Assembly: GCF_003977755.1 (NCBI RefSeq)
Contig: NZ_RQWN01000002.1
Location: 496,001-560,000 of the forward strand
DNA length: 64,000 nt
Source: Haloterrigena salifodinae
GTDB lineage: Archaea; Halobacteriota; Halobacteria; Halobacteriales; Natrialbaceae
Direction: 5' to 3'
In this document: positions 38,332-47,059 of the stretch, piece by piece
Layout: the number at the start of each line of letters is the position of its first letter
Position numbering within the stretch: the first letter of the stretch is position 1
Made by a program: the position numbers and the translations under genes
Notes under the pieces: generated by a model
The model's input: the letters and a program-made list of their open reading frames with translations, nothing else
Database searches by the model: none
What the model was told of the DNA's origin: nothing

Positions 38332-40533
38332 ATGGTTGCAGAGTCCGGAGACAAAAAGCTGTCGTCGCTTCCCTTCCCGGCGATCGTCGGCCAAAACGAG
38401 TTGAAGCGGGCGCTGCTCGCCGTCGCCGCAAACGACGGTCTCGACGGCGCCCTGATCGTCGGCGAGAAGGGGACCGCGAAGTCGACCGCCGTTCGCGGGC
38501 TCGTCGATCTCCTCCCCGACCAGCGGGCTATAGCCGACTGTCCCTACGGCTGTGCGCCCGACGACCCGAACCTGCAGTGTGTCGACTGCCGCGAACGCGA
38601 CAGCGAGGAGTTGCCCGTCGAGACCCGTCCCGTCCCGCTCGTGACCCTCCCGCTGGGCGCGACTCGAGACCGCGTCGTCGGCACCCTCTCGGTCGAGGAC
38701 GCCCTCGCCGGAAGCGCGGACTTCGATCCCGGCCTGCTCGCCCGCGCCCACCGCGGGATCCTCTACGTCGACGAGGTCAACCTGCTGGACGACCACCTCG
38801 TGGACGTCGTCCTCGACGCGGCCGCCAGCGGCGTCAACACCGTCGAACGCGACGGGGTCAGCGTCTTCCACCCCGCCGAGTTCACCCTCGTCGGGACGAT
38901 GAATCCCGAGGAGGGCGACCTCCGGCCCCAACTGCGCGACCGATTCGCCCTACAAGCCACCGTCGAGGGCTGCCGGGAGATCGACCAGCGCGTCGAGGTC
39001 ATCGATCGGGCGCTCGAGGCGGACGCCGGCAACGGCGCCGACGACACCGACCCGTGGGCCGAGTACGCTGACAAGACCGAGACCCTGCGCGCGGACCTCG
39101 CGGCGGCCCGCGATCGCCTCGACGAGGTATCCCTCCCGGACGATTTCAAGGCTGAAATCGCCGACCTCTGCCTCGAGGCCGGCGTCGACGGCCACCGCGG
39201 GGACGTGGCGACCGCCCGGGCCGCGATGACCATCGCGGCGCTCGAGGGGCGGACAACGGTCATCGAATCGGACGTTTACGAGGCCGCCAGCTACACGCTT
39301 CCCCACCGGCTTCGGAGCACGCCGTTCGAAGACGAACCCGACCTCGAGGACCTCCTCGAGGATCGGTTCGACGAGGAGTCGCCGGACGAGGGCGAGCGCG
39401 ACGACGATGCGGACGGCGACGAGTCCGCGGACGGAGACGAAGGAGACGAGTGCGGGAGCGACGACGGTGAGACGGGAACCGAATCCGGCGGCGAGCGCAG
39501 CGACGGCGACGACGATTCGGAGACCGACGATTCGGGACCCGAACGCCGACCCGACGAGGCCGACGACCCGACCGGCGGCGAACCGTCGCCCGCCGAAGCC
39601 GGTAACGGGAACGACGGGACCGAGGACGACGACTCGAGCGAATCCGATTCGAACGACGGCGACGGGAGCGACGACAGCGGTGGGAACGGCGACGAAGACG
39701 AGGTGGCCCAGCCGCTCGTTCCCGGCCAGCAGCGCGCCGACGTCGCCGAGATCGGCGAGGCGGCGGCGCCCAACCTCGAGACGCCCGACGCCGAGAGCGC
39801 GGACGCGGCGACGGCGGGCGGCTCGCGGGCGAGCACGGGTCCCAGCGCGGACAACCGCGGCGCTCGAGTCCGAACCGAACCCGCGTCGAACGACGGTCCG
39901 ATCGACGCGGCGGCGTCGGTTCGCTCCGCCGCGGCCCGCGGCGACTCCCGCGTTCGGACGCAGGACCTCCGGCAGTCGGTGCGCCGCGGCGATACCGCGG
40001 CGACGATCGTCTTCGCGGTCGACGCTAGCGCCTCGATGCGCCCGGCGATGCGCACCGCGAAGGGCGTCGTGTTGGACCTGTTGCGCGACAGCTACGAACA
40101 CCGCGATCGGGTCGCGTTCGTCGCCTTCGCCGGCGAGGACGCCGACGTTCTTCTGCCGCCGACCGACAGCGTCTCGCTGGCCGCGCGCCACCTCAAGGAG
40201 CTTCCCTCCGGCGATCGGACGCCCCTGCCGGCGGGTCTCGAGACCTCGCGGCGAGTCCTCGAACGCGCGGAGACGGACGCTTCGGTCGTCGTCTGCGTGA
40301 CCGACGGCCGGGCGAACGTCGCCGACGGGAGTCCGACCGAGGCGACCCGGCGGGCGGCCCGAGGGCTCGCGGCCGAGGACGCGACGGTGATCGTCGTCGA
40401 CGCCGGCGACGACTCTCGGGCCGGCCTCTCGGAACTGGTCGCCGGCGAGACTGGTGGCGACGTGGTCGCCCTCGAGGCGCTGTCGCCCGAAACGGTCCGC
40501 GCCGCGGCCGATCGGGCCGCAGACGAGCGATAG
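38332..40533 (+). CDS. chlID: chelatase ATPase subunit, fused AAA+ and VWA domains
   Basis: The protein is 733 residues. The N-terminal AAA+ domain has FPAIVGQNELKRALLAVAAN, Walker A GEKGTAKST, a four-cysteine insertion (DCPYGCAPDDPNLQCVDC), Walker B ILYVDEVNLL and GTMNPEEGDLRPQLRDRFAL. A ~170-residue D/E/S/G linker (about 350-520) ties it to a VWA domain with the MIDAS FAVDASASMRPAM and VVCVTDGRANVADG. This is the combined motor (CobS/CobT or ChlI/ChlD equivalent) for CobN. It is the only plus-strand cobalamin gene here. Confidence 0.93.
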   Translation: MVAESGDKKLSSLPFPAIVGQNELKRALLAVAANDGLDGALIVGEKGTAKSTAVRGLVDLLPDQRAIADCPYGCAPDDPNLQCVDCRERDSEELPVETRPVPLVTLPLGATRDRVVGTLSVEDALAGSADFDPGLLARAHRGILYVDEVNLLDDHLVDVVLDAAASGVNTVERDGVSVFHPAEFTLVGTMNPEEGDLRPQLRDRFALQATVEGCREIDQRVEVIDRALEADAGNGADDTDPWAEYADKTETLRADLAAARDRLDEVSLPDDFKAEIADLCLEAGVDGHRGDVATARAAMTIAALEGRTTVIESDVYEAASYTLPHRLRSTPFEDEPDLEDLLEDRFDEESPDEGERDDDADGDESADGDEGDECGSDDGETGTESGGERSDGDDDSETDDSGPERRPDEADDPTGGEPSPAEAGNGNDGTEDDDSSESDSNDGDGSDDSGGNGDEDEVAQPLVPGQQRADVAEIGEAAAPNLETPDAESADAATAGGSRASTGPSADNRGARVRTEPASNDGPIDAAASVRSAAARGDSRVRTQDLRQSVRRGDTAATIVFAVDASASMRPAMRTAKGVVLDLLRDSYEHRDRVAFVAFAGEDADVLLPPTDSVSLAARHLKELPSGDRTPLPAGLETSRRVLERAETDASVVVCVTDGRANVADGSPTEATRRAARGLAAEDATVIVVDAGDDSRAGLSELVAGETGGDVVALEALSPETVRAAADRAADER

Positions 40534-40660
40534 CGTCGACGTCGATCGGATCGTTCGGATCTAATCTGGTCAGTCAAAGAAACTTTCATATCGACTGGAA
40601 CGTACGCGATGGCGGATCAATATCCATTTCAGCGCCCTCGCTCGTTATCCGACGAGAACT

Positions 40661-42286
40661 ATGAGTAACGCGGGGGACGAATTCAGTAATCGGGACGCTG
40701 ACAGGGGTACAGACGCGGATTCCGGGGTCGCCGTCAGCGAGGACATCGAGTACGGTATCGACGAGAAACCACCGCTCGGCGAATCGCTCGTCCTCGGCAT
40801 CCAGCACTACCTGACGATGGTCGGGGCGAACATCGCGGTGCCGCTGATTCTGGCGGACGCGATGGGGATGCTCGAGAACGCGAGCCCGTCGGTCACCGCG
40901 CGGTTCATCGGCACCTTCTTCGTCGTCTCGGGGATCGCGACGCTGGCTCAGACGACCTTCGGGAACCGCTATCCCATCGTGCAGGGGGCGCCGTTCTCGA
41001 TGCTCGCGCCGGCGCTGGCGATCATCACCGTCGTCACTTCGGGCGGTGTCGGGGGCGGCGCAGGCTGGCAAGCCGCGTTGCTCCAGTTGCAGGGCGCGAT
41101 CATCGTCGCCGCGACGGTGCAGGTCGCGATGGGCTATCTCGGTCTCGTCGGGAAACTTCGGCGGTTCCTCTCGCCGGTCGTCATCGCGCCGACGATCATG
41201 CTCATCGGCCTTGCGCTGTTCAACGCCCCGCAGATCACCGCCTCGAACCAGAGCTGGCCCCTGCTCGGACTAACCCTCGGCCTCATCCTGCTGTTCTCGC
41301 AGTACCTCGACGTCAAGCACAGAGCGTTCCGGCTCTATCCTGTTATCCTGGCGTTGGTGATCGCGTGGGTCGTCGCCGCCGCGCTGTCCGCTGGCGGCGT
41401 CATCACCGACGCTCATCCCGGCTACGTCCCGCTTGGCGACGTCACCGACACGCAGCCGCTCCTGCCGATCTACCCGTTCCAGTGGGGGACGCCCCAGATC
41501 ACGACCGCGTTCGTCGTCGGGATGTTCGCGGGCGTGCTCGCGTCGATCGTCGAGAGCATCGGCGACTACTACGCGGTCGCCAACATCACCGGCTCGGGAG
41601 CACCGAGCGAGAAGCGAATTAACCACGGTATCGGGATGGAAGGACTGATGAACGTCTTCTCCGGGATCATGGGCACCGGCGGCTCGACCTCCTACTCCGA
41701 GAACATCGGCGCGATCGGACTGACCGGTGTCGCCTCGCGGTACGTCGTCCAGCTCGGCGCCGTCATCATGATCGTCTTCGGCTTCATCGGCTACTTCGGG
41801 CAACTGGTCGCGACCATCCCGGATCCGATCATCGGCGGACTCTTTATCGCGATGTTCGCCCAGATCGTCGCCGTCGGCATCTCGAACCTCCGTCACGTCG
41901 ATCTCGACTCCTCGAGGAACACCTTCGTCATCGGTTTCGCGCTGTTCGTCGGGCTGGCGATTCCGGCCTACATGGGGAACTTCGAGAGCACGATCGCGTT
42001 CCGCGAGGCGATCGACCTCGAGGCCACGCTCGCGGGCCAGCCGGGGTGGCTCGAGGCCGCGGCACAGGCCATCGTCGACACGATATTTATCATCGGCTCG
42101 ACCGGGATGGCCGTCGGCGGCCTCGCGGCGCTGGTGCTCGACAACACGATCCCCGGCAGCCGCGAGGAGCGCGGCCTGGCCCACTGGGATCGGATCACCG
42201 AGGACGAGTCCGAGTTCGAGAGCTTCTGGGACCGCTGGCTCGGGGCCGACGACAACGCCGCGTTCGACGCGGAGCGACAGGACTGA
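40661..42286 (+). CDS. NCS2 xanthine/uracil permease
   Basis: The protein is 541 residues with about 12-14 helices and NCS2 signatures: SLVLGIQHYLTMVGANIAVP, GNRYPIVQGAPFSMLAPALA, VVGMFAGVLASIVESIGDYY, ITGSGAPSEKRINHGIGMEG and GTGGSTSYSENIGAIGLTGV. It is a proton- or sodium-coupled uptake system for uracil or purines in the cytoplasmic membrane. The exact substrate is not resolved: SIGDYYA favours the xanthine/uric-acid branch. The N-terminus carries a 35-residue acidic extension. Confidence 0.9.
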   Translation: MSNAGDEFSNRDADRGTDADSGVAVSEDIEYGIDEKPPLGESLVLGIQHYLTMVGANIAVPLILADAMGMLENASPSVTARFIGTFFVVSGIATLAQTTFGNRYPIVQGAPFSMLAPALAIITVVTSGGVGGGAGWQAALLQLQGAIIVAATVQVAMGYLGLVGKLRRFLSPVVIAPTIMLIGLALFNAPQITASNQSWPLLGLTLGLILLFSQYLDVKHRAFRLYPVILALVIAWVVAAALSAGGVITDAHPGYVPLGDVTDTQPLLPIYPFQWGTPQITTAFVVGMFAGVLASIVESIGDYYAVANITGSGAPSEKRINHGIGMEGLMNVFSGIMGTGGSTSYSENIGAIGLTGVASRYVVQLGAVIMIVFGFIGYFGQLVATIPDPIIGGLFIAMFAQIVAVGISNLRHVDLDSSRNTFVIGFALFVGLAIPAYMGNFESTIAFREAIDLEATLAGQPGWLEAAAQAIVDTIFIIGSTGMAVGGLAALVLDNTIPGSREERGLAHWDRITEDESEFESFWDRWLGADDNAAFDAERQD

Positions 42287-42362
42287 GCGGCTGTCACTTG
42301 CGTTCTCGTGAGCCACAGTGCAACCCGTCGACCTATGTGTGCGGGAGCCTACAGTATTCTCG

Positions 42363-43190
42363 ATGGCAGAACTCTCCCTCGAGGACGGCACGCTCTGGTA
42401 CGAGACGCGCGGCGACGGACGGCCGCTGGTGTTCATCCACGGCGGTTGGATGAACGGACAGGCCTGGCGGCCCCAGATCGACCGCTTCGACGACGACTAC
42501 GAGGTCGTCACCTTTGACGTCCGCGGCCACGGCCAGACGGGAGCGACCGAGGCGGACCAGTACTCGGTCGAACTCTTCACCGACGACCTCGAGGCCTTAC
42601 TCTCGCATCTCGACCTCGAGGCGCCGATCCTCTGTGGCCTCTCGCTTGGGTCGATGGTCGTCCAGGAGTTCATGGACCGCCACCCCGACCGTGCGGCGGG
42701 AGCGATCCTCGGCGGCGCGGTGCGCTCGATGCCGCCGCTGGACATGCCCACGGGGCTGAAGCCTTTCATGTCGCCGCTGCCCGCACTCACGACGTCGCTG
42801 TCGCTGACGGGGTCGAAGACGACGTTCCGGTCGATGCTGGGATCCATTCGAGCGACCACCGGCGAGCGCTGGCTCTCGGTGAACCCGGAGATTCAGTCGC
42901 AAGCGATCGACGCCGTCGACGAGATCGGTCGCGACGAGTTCCGCAAGGTGTTCGACGCGCTCTACCGCTACGAGCCGTCGAACCTCTCCCACGTCGAGAC
43001 GCCGACGCTGGTCGTCCACGGCGAACAGGAGGCGCCGCTGGTCAAACGACAGGGCCGACAACTCGTTTCGGAGGTCGGCGGCGCCGAACACCTGGAACTG
43101 TCCGACTCGGGCCACCTCGTCAACCTCGATCGTCCGAACGCGTTCAACACCGCGAGCGAGACGTTCCTCGAGACGGCCAGCGCCGCGTAA
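42363..43190 (+). CDS. alpha/beta-fold hydrolase
   Basis: The protein is 275 residues from ATG at 42363 (MAELSLEDGTLWYETRGDGR); the open frame begins 15 codons earlier. HGGW oxyanion motif at FIHGGWMNGQAW, nucleophile elbow CGLSLGSMV (Ser), acid region TLVVHGEQEAPL and His in LSDSGHLVNLDRP. This is a typical esterase/lactonase-type family member with unknown substrate. It starts 77 bp after the permease on the same strand. Confidence 0.87.
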   Translation: MAELSLEDGTLWYETRGDGRPLVFIHGGWMNGQAWRPQIDRFDDDYEVVTFDVRGHGQTGATEADQYSVELFTDDLEALLSHLDLEAPILCGLSLGSMVVQEFMDRHPDRAAGAILGGAVRSMPPLDMPTGLKPFMSPLPALTTSLSLTGSKTTFRSMLGSIRATTGERWLSVNPEIQSQAIDAVDEIGRDEFRKVFDALYRYEPSNLSHVETPTLVVHGEQEAPLVKRQGRQLVSEVGGAEHLELSDSGHLVNLDRPNAFNTASETFLETASAA

Positions 43191-43364
43191 TCAACGCATA
43201 GTACGAAAACGATCGCACTCGAGCGATGTGCGATGCGTCGTCCGTTCTCTCAGACTCTGGTTCACGTCGTGGATTTGACTCCGCGTTGAGTCTCTGAAAA
43301 ATGCTGCTTAAGACGAGATAAGCGGCGCTATCGCTGTTCGAAGGTAATATGTGGTATGGAATAT

Positions 43365-43669
43365 GAGTGTGGAAGCCGCGATTGCCCGGCGTTCCGGCCG
43401 GGGGAATCCCGGTTGCCTCCTCCACCCCGCAACCCGTCGAGCGACAGGTGTCCGGCGGTCCACTGCTCGCTTCCGCGCCTGATGGGCTGTCGCCGACTAA
43501 CCGCGATGGGACGTCCCTGCGGACGGCCATCGCGGACCGCTGTCCCCGACGGACGAGGCTTCTGCGTTGGCTCCCGGGGCCCCGGCCGGTCTGACCGGAC
43601 GCCCGCGGTGTTTGGTCCCCACTAAAGGCCATATCGCGGGTAACGAGCAGGGCCTAACTGCCCGACCTA
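43365..43669 (-). ncRNA. ffs: archaeal SRP RNA (7S RNA)
   Basis: On the minus strand the sequence starts near TAGGTCGGGCAGTTAGGCC, has GTTACCCGCGATATGGCC of the Alu-like 5' domain, and contains the domain IV hairpin GGCGCGGAAGCGAGCAGT at about 43463-43480 inside a CGGCGACAG/CCGCCGGACACC stem. A GTTGCGGGGTGGAGGAGGC helix and long complementary arms (CCGGCCGGGG with CCCCGGCCGG) also occur. Length is about 305 nt, as for haloarchaeal SRP RNA. Ends are estimated to within several bases. The RNA is part of the SRP19/SRP54 complex for membrane targeting. The flanking gap 43191-43364 shows no gene. Confidence 0.88.
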
Positions 43670-43779
43670 TCCATCTCTGTATAGGGGAAGGTAACTTAAG
43701 GACCTTTCGTCTCTCCGATCGCCGGACGACGCGGTGATCGGTCGTGGCGATCAGTTCGATGCGCGACTCGACCGTCCGA

Positions 43780-45108
43780 TTAGTCCGACGTCGCGTCCGC
43801 CTCGCGCAACGCGTGCAGTCCCGCGCTGGGGAAGAACGCGGTTTCGCCGACGACGGGCGCAACCTTGTTGCCACTGCTGCTCGAGGCGTCGGTCTCGTAG
43901 CGCCACAGGCGATCGCCCGTGGCACCGTCGTGCGCTCTCATCGCGTTCAGCCCGCTGACATAGACGACGCCGTCGGCGACGACCGGCGGTCGGTCACCGG
44001 CCGTTTCGGTCGTCCAGTGCTGCGCGCCGTCATCGGCGTCGAGCGCGGTCAGTCGCCACGAGTTCGTGACGTACAGCGTTCCATCGTCGACTGCCGGCGA
44101 CGAGACGGAGTTTAGCCCCGAGCCGTGGCCGCCGCGTTCGACCGGCTGGCGCCAGCGGAGCGTGCCGTCGCGCCCGAGCGCCGCGATGGTACCGTCGCCG
44201 AGCGGAACGTAGCAGGCGTCGTCGGTGACGGTCGGCGAGCCGCTGACCGCGTTCCCGAAGTCCTTCGACCACAACCGCTCGCCGTCCGCGGCCGATAATG
44301 CAGTGAATTCCATGCCGCCCTGATAGACGGTCCCGTCAGCCACCGCCGGCGGCGTCGGCCAGTACATCCTCTCGTTGCCGAGGGGTTTCGTCCAGCGCTC
44401 GCGCCCGGTCTCGATATCGATCGCCACCAGCGTCGGCGGATCGGCGTACGTGGTGTTGATCGCGTAGGCCGTTCCGTCGGCGACCGTGACCGCGTCGGAG
44501 AAGTCTCGCTCGAGTCGCCAGCGTTCGGTTCCCGCGTCGGCCTCGAGCGCGACGACCGATCCGCCGAGGATGAGGACGACCGCACCCTCGGCGACGACGG
44601 TCGATCCGAACGTGGTGCCGCGGGGATAGGACCACTCCCACTCGATATCGCCGGTCGCGCCGTCTAGCGCGTAGACGACCGTCTCCGCGCTGTCGTCGCC
44701 GACGGAGTGATTCTCGGGGACGTAGACCGTCCCGTCGACTATCGCCGGTGTTCCGATTTCGTAGTGTGAGTCGTCGTCGCCCTCGCGGAACGTCCAGACG
44801 GCGTCGACGTCGGCGGTCGGTCCGGCGTCGACGGTGTTCCCGACGTGGTCCGGTCCGTACTGGAGCATCCGGTACGGGTCGGCGGCGGCCAGCGTCTCCC
44901 GCAGTTCGGCCGTCTCGTCTGACGAGTCAGTCGGTTCCTTGTCGGATTCGGTATCGCCGTCCCCACCGTTCACGTTCTTGGTTTCGTCCTCGTCCCCCTC
45001 GAGCGCGCCGAGACAGCCCGTCAACCCGGTCGTCAGCGCCACTCCCGCGGCCGAGAGCAGGGCGCGGCGGCTACGACCGCCGGAAATCTGTTCTGCTTTG
45101 AATTTCAT
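43780..45108 (-). CDS. secreted PQQ-like beta-propeller lipoprotein
   Basis: The protein is 442 residues. The N-terminus is a Tat-type lipoprotein signal: GGRSRRALLSAAGVALTTGL followed by the lipobox LTGC. An acidic linker (DEDETKNVNGGDGDTESDKE) precedes propeller blades such as VVYALDGATGDIEWEWSYPR, VVALEADAGTERWRLERDF and LTALDADDGAQHWTTETAG. It is probably anchored outside the membrane. Role unknown; BamB-like propellers in archaea are common and diverse. Distinct from the cytosolic propeller at 17834-19156. Confidence 0.87.
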   Translation of the reverse strand: MKFKAEQISGGRSRRALLSAAGVALTTGLTGCLGALEGDEDETKNVNGGDGDTESDKEPTDSSDETAELRETLAAADPYRMLQYGPDHVGNTVDAGPTADVDAVWTFREGDDDSHYEIGTPAIVDGTVYVPENHSVGDDSAETVVYALDGATGDIEWEWSYPRGTTFGSTVVAEGAVVLILGGSVVALEADAGTERWRLERDFSDAVTVADGTAYAINTTYADPPTLVAIDIETGRERWTKPLGNERMYWPTPPAVADGTVYQGGMEFTALSAADGERLWSKDFGNAVSGSPTVTDDACYVPLGDGTIAALGRDGTLRWRQPVERGGHGSGLNSVSSPAVDDGTLYVTNSWRLTALDADDGAQHWTTETAGDRPPVVADGVVYVSGLNAMRAHDGATGDRLWRYETDASSSSGNKVAPVVGETAFFPSAGLHALREADATSD

Positions 45109-45207
45109 ATATACTGATGAATATCAAGAAAATATATAGATAGGGGTTCCGTCGGCAACCGAGGCCGACATCGGACCGGCTCGAACGCTCCGTCGACCGC
45201 CTCGAGA

Positions 45208-45404
45208 CTACCGAGATCCGCCGACGTCCCACGAGAGCCCAATCTCGTCGGTCTCGAAGCCCGGCATGTCGATCGGCAGGACGAACTTGTCGTCCTCCTC
45301 GTACAGTCGTAGTCGTTGCCGCCTCGGTCGCTAAACAGTTGGGACGGTACGTCGAGGCTCTGCGTCCAGGTGCTTGCATCGGTCGGAGCACCATAGCTGT
45401 TCAC
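45208..45404 (-). pseudogene. frameshifted and truncated Hsp20 gene
   Basis: From a GTG at 45404 the minus strand reads NSYGAPTDASTWTQSLDVPS, QLFSDRGGNDYD. The natural continuation is in another frame: LYEEDDKFVLPIDMPGFETD, EIGLSWDVG, then a stop at 45208. The second part is the start of an Hsp20/alpha-crystallin domain (YEEDDxFVLxIDMPGF). The frameshift lies near 45300, and the rest of the domain is missing. The remainder of 45109-45553 contains nothing else I can support. Confidence 0.7.
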
Positions 45405-45553
45405 CTCAAATTCAATAGTAGATTGTTCGCGGTTCGCGATAAGTTTGTCAGTTCATTCGGTGTGTTACTGTGGAAAGGAGGGTAATGACAGAATAGTTCG
45501 AACGCGTCCGACGGAGGAAAAGGCCCATTAGTTTCCCGACACCTCGACTAGGT

Positions 45554-45889
45554 ATGGGACTTGGCAGCACCGCAAAGAAGATTCAGAGCCTCTCGGAGCG
45601 AGCCGAGGCGATGTACAAGCAGGTTCAGCAACTCCAGAAGCGGATCATCTCGCTGGAAGAGGAGATGGACGAGACGCACGACACGGTCAACCGAATGGAC
45701 CACCAAATGACCGAACAGCGCGCGCTCCTGCTGGCCATCGCCGACGAACACGACCTCGACGGCGAACAGATCCTCGCCGACGCGGCCATCGATGAGGCCG
45801 AACTCGAAGCCGAGGAGAGCGACGCCGCTGTGGACGAGACGACCGACGAATCGGCGGACGCCGACGCGAGCGACGCGACGGCCAAATAG
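45554..45889 (+). CDS. DUF5798 family coiled-coil protein
   Basis: The protein is 111 residues. A basic N-terminus (MGLGSTAKKIQSLSERAEAM) leads into a long coiled coil (YKQVQQLQKRIISLEEEMDE, TVNRMDHQMTEQRALLLAIA) and an acidic D/E/A tail. This is the haloarchaeal DUF5798 family of unknown function. It has its own promoter region after the Hsp20 remnant. Confidence 0.8.
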   Translation: MGLGSTAKKIQSLSERAEAMYKQVQQLQKRIISLEEEMDETHDTVNRMDHQMTEQRALLLAIADEHDLDGEQILADAAIDEAELEAEESDAAVDETTDESADADASDATAK

Positions 45890-46000
45890 GGCACTCGGGA
45901 ACGGTTCCCGGGTCCGGGGGAGTCCAGCCCCGAACGGTCGACCGACCGATGTGGACGTATAGGGAAAGCCCTACGGCCACGGCTCCCGTTTTTCGAGTCG

Positions 46001-46981
46001 ATGACGAGCCACGAGCAGCCGGTCGACTCGGTGCTCGAGACGATCGGTCGAACGCCGCTGGTCGCCCTGCAGGACGGACCCGCTGGCGTCGACCTGTACG
46101 CGAAACTCGAGACGTTCAACCCCGGGGCCAGCGTCAAGGATCGTATCGGCCGGTACATGCTCGAGGCGATGCTCGAGCGTGGAGAGCTCTCCGAGGACGG
46201 GACGATCATCGAACCGACCGCGGGGAACACGGGGATTGGGTTCGCGATCGCCGCCGAACAGCTGGGTCTCGAGGCGATCTTCGTCGTCCCGGAGCGGTTC
46301 AGCGTCGAGAAACAGCAGCTGATGGCCGCGCTGGGCGCCGAGATCATCAACACGCCCACGGACGCGGGGATGGGCGGGGCGATCGAGCGCGCCCACGAAC
46401 TGGCCGCGGAACTCGACGACGCCGTCGTTCCCCAGCAATTCTCGAATCCGCTCAACGTCGAAGCCCACTACGAGACCACCGGGCCCGAGATCTACGAGGC
46501 GCTCGACGGCGAGGTGGGCGCCGTCGTCGCCGGCTGTGGCACCGCGGGGACGCTAATGGGCATCGCGAAGTACGCCCTCGAGCAGGACGAGTCGACGTAC
46601 GTCGCCGCGGTCGAACCCGAGGGCTCGATCTACGGCGAGACGCTGGGTGACGACCGCGAGGAGGACGAGTACAAGATCGAGGGGATCGGCACCCACGACC
46701 TGGCGACCAACGAACTGTTCGATCCCGACCTCGTCGACGCCGTCTACGCGATCCCGGACCGGGACGCCCACGACGAGCTCCGGCGCCTGGCCCGCGAAGA
46801 GGGCCACCTCGTCGCCTCGAGTGCGGGCGCCGCGAGCGTCGCCGCGAAGCGGGTGGCACGGGCGATTTCGACGGGCGAGATCGACGCGCCCCACGAGACC
46901 GTCGTGACGGTGTTTCCGGACTCGAGCGAGCGCTACCTCTCGAAGGGGATCTATCGGTCCTTCGAGGAGTGGGAGGGCTAA
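46001..46981 (+). CDS. cysteine synthase / cystathionine beta-synthase family enzyme
   Basis: The protein is 326 residues, fold type II PLP enzyme. ETIGRTPLVALQDGPAGVDL, the PLP lysine in NPGASVKDRIGRYML, substrate loop EPTAGNTGIGFAIAAEQLG, phosphate loop AGCGTAGTLMGIAKY, and ASSAGAASVAAKRVARAI. It lacks the C-terminal CBS domains of eukaryotic enzymes. O-acetylserine sulfhydrylase or related beta-replacement activity is likely, in cysteine or methionine metabolism. A TAGGGAAAG motif lies 37 bp upstream. Confidence 0.9.
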   Translation: MTSHEQPVDSVLETIGRTPLVALQDGPAGVDLYAKLETFNPGASVKDRIGRYMLEAMLERGELSEDGTIIEPTAGNTGIGFAIAAEQLGLEAIFVVPERFSVEKQQLMAALGAEIINTPTDAGMGGAIERAHELAAELDDAVVPQQFSNPLNVEAHYETTGPEIYEALDGEVGAVVAGCGTAGTLMGIAKYALEQDESTYVAAVEPEGSIYGETLGDDREEDEYKIEGIGTHDLATNELFDPDLVDAVYAIPDRDAHDELRRLAREEGHLVASSAGAASVAAKRVARAISTGEIDAPHETVVTVFPDSSERYLSKGIYRSFEEWEG

Positions 46982-47059
46982 CGCCGAACGGCGCCGGAAG
47001 ACGGGACGAAAACGACAGTCATCAGTACACTGATTATGTCTCCCTCTTAGAAACGGCAT

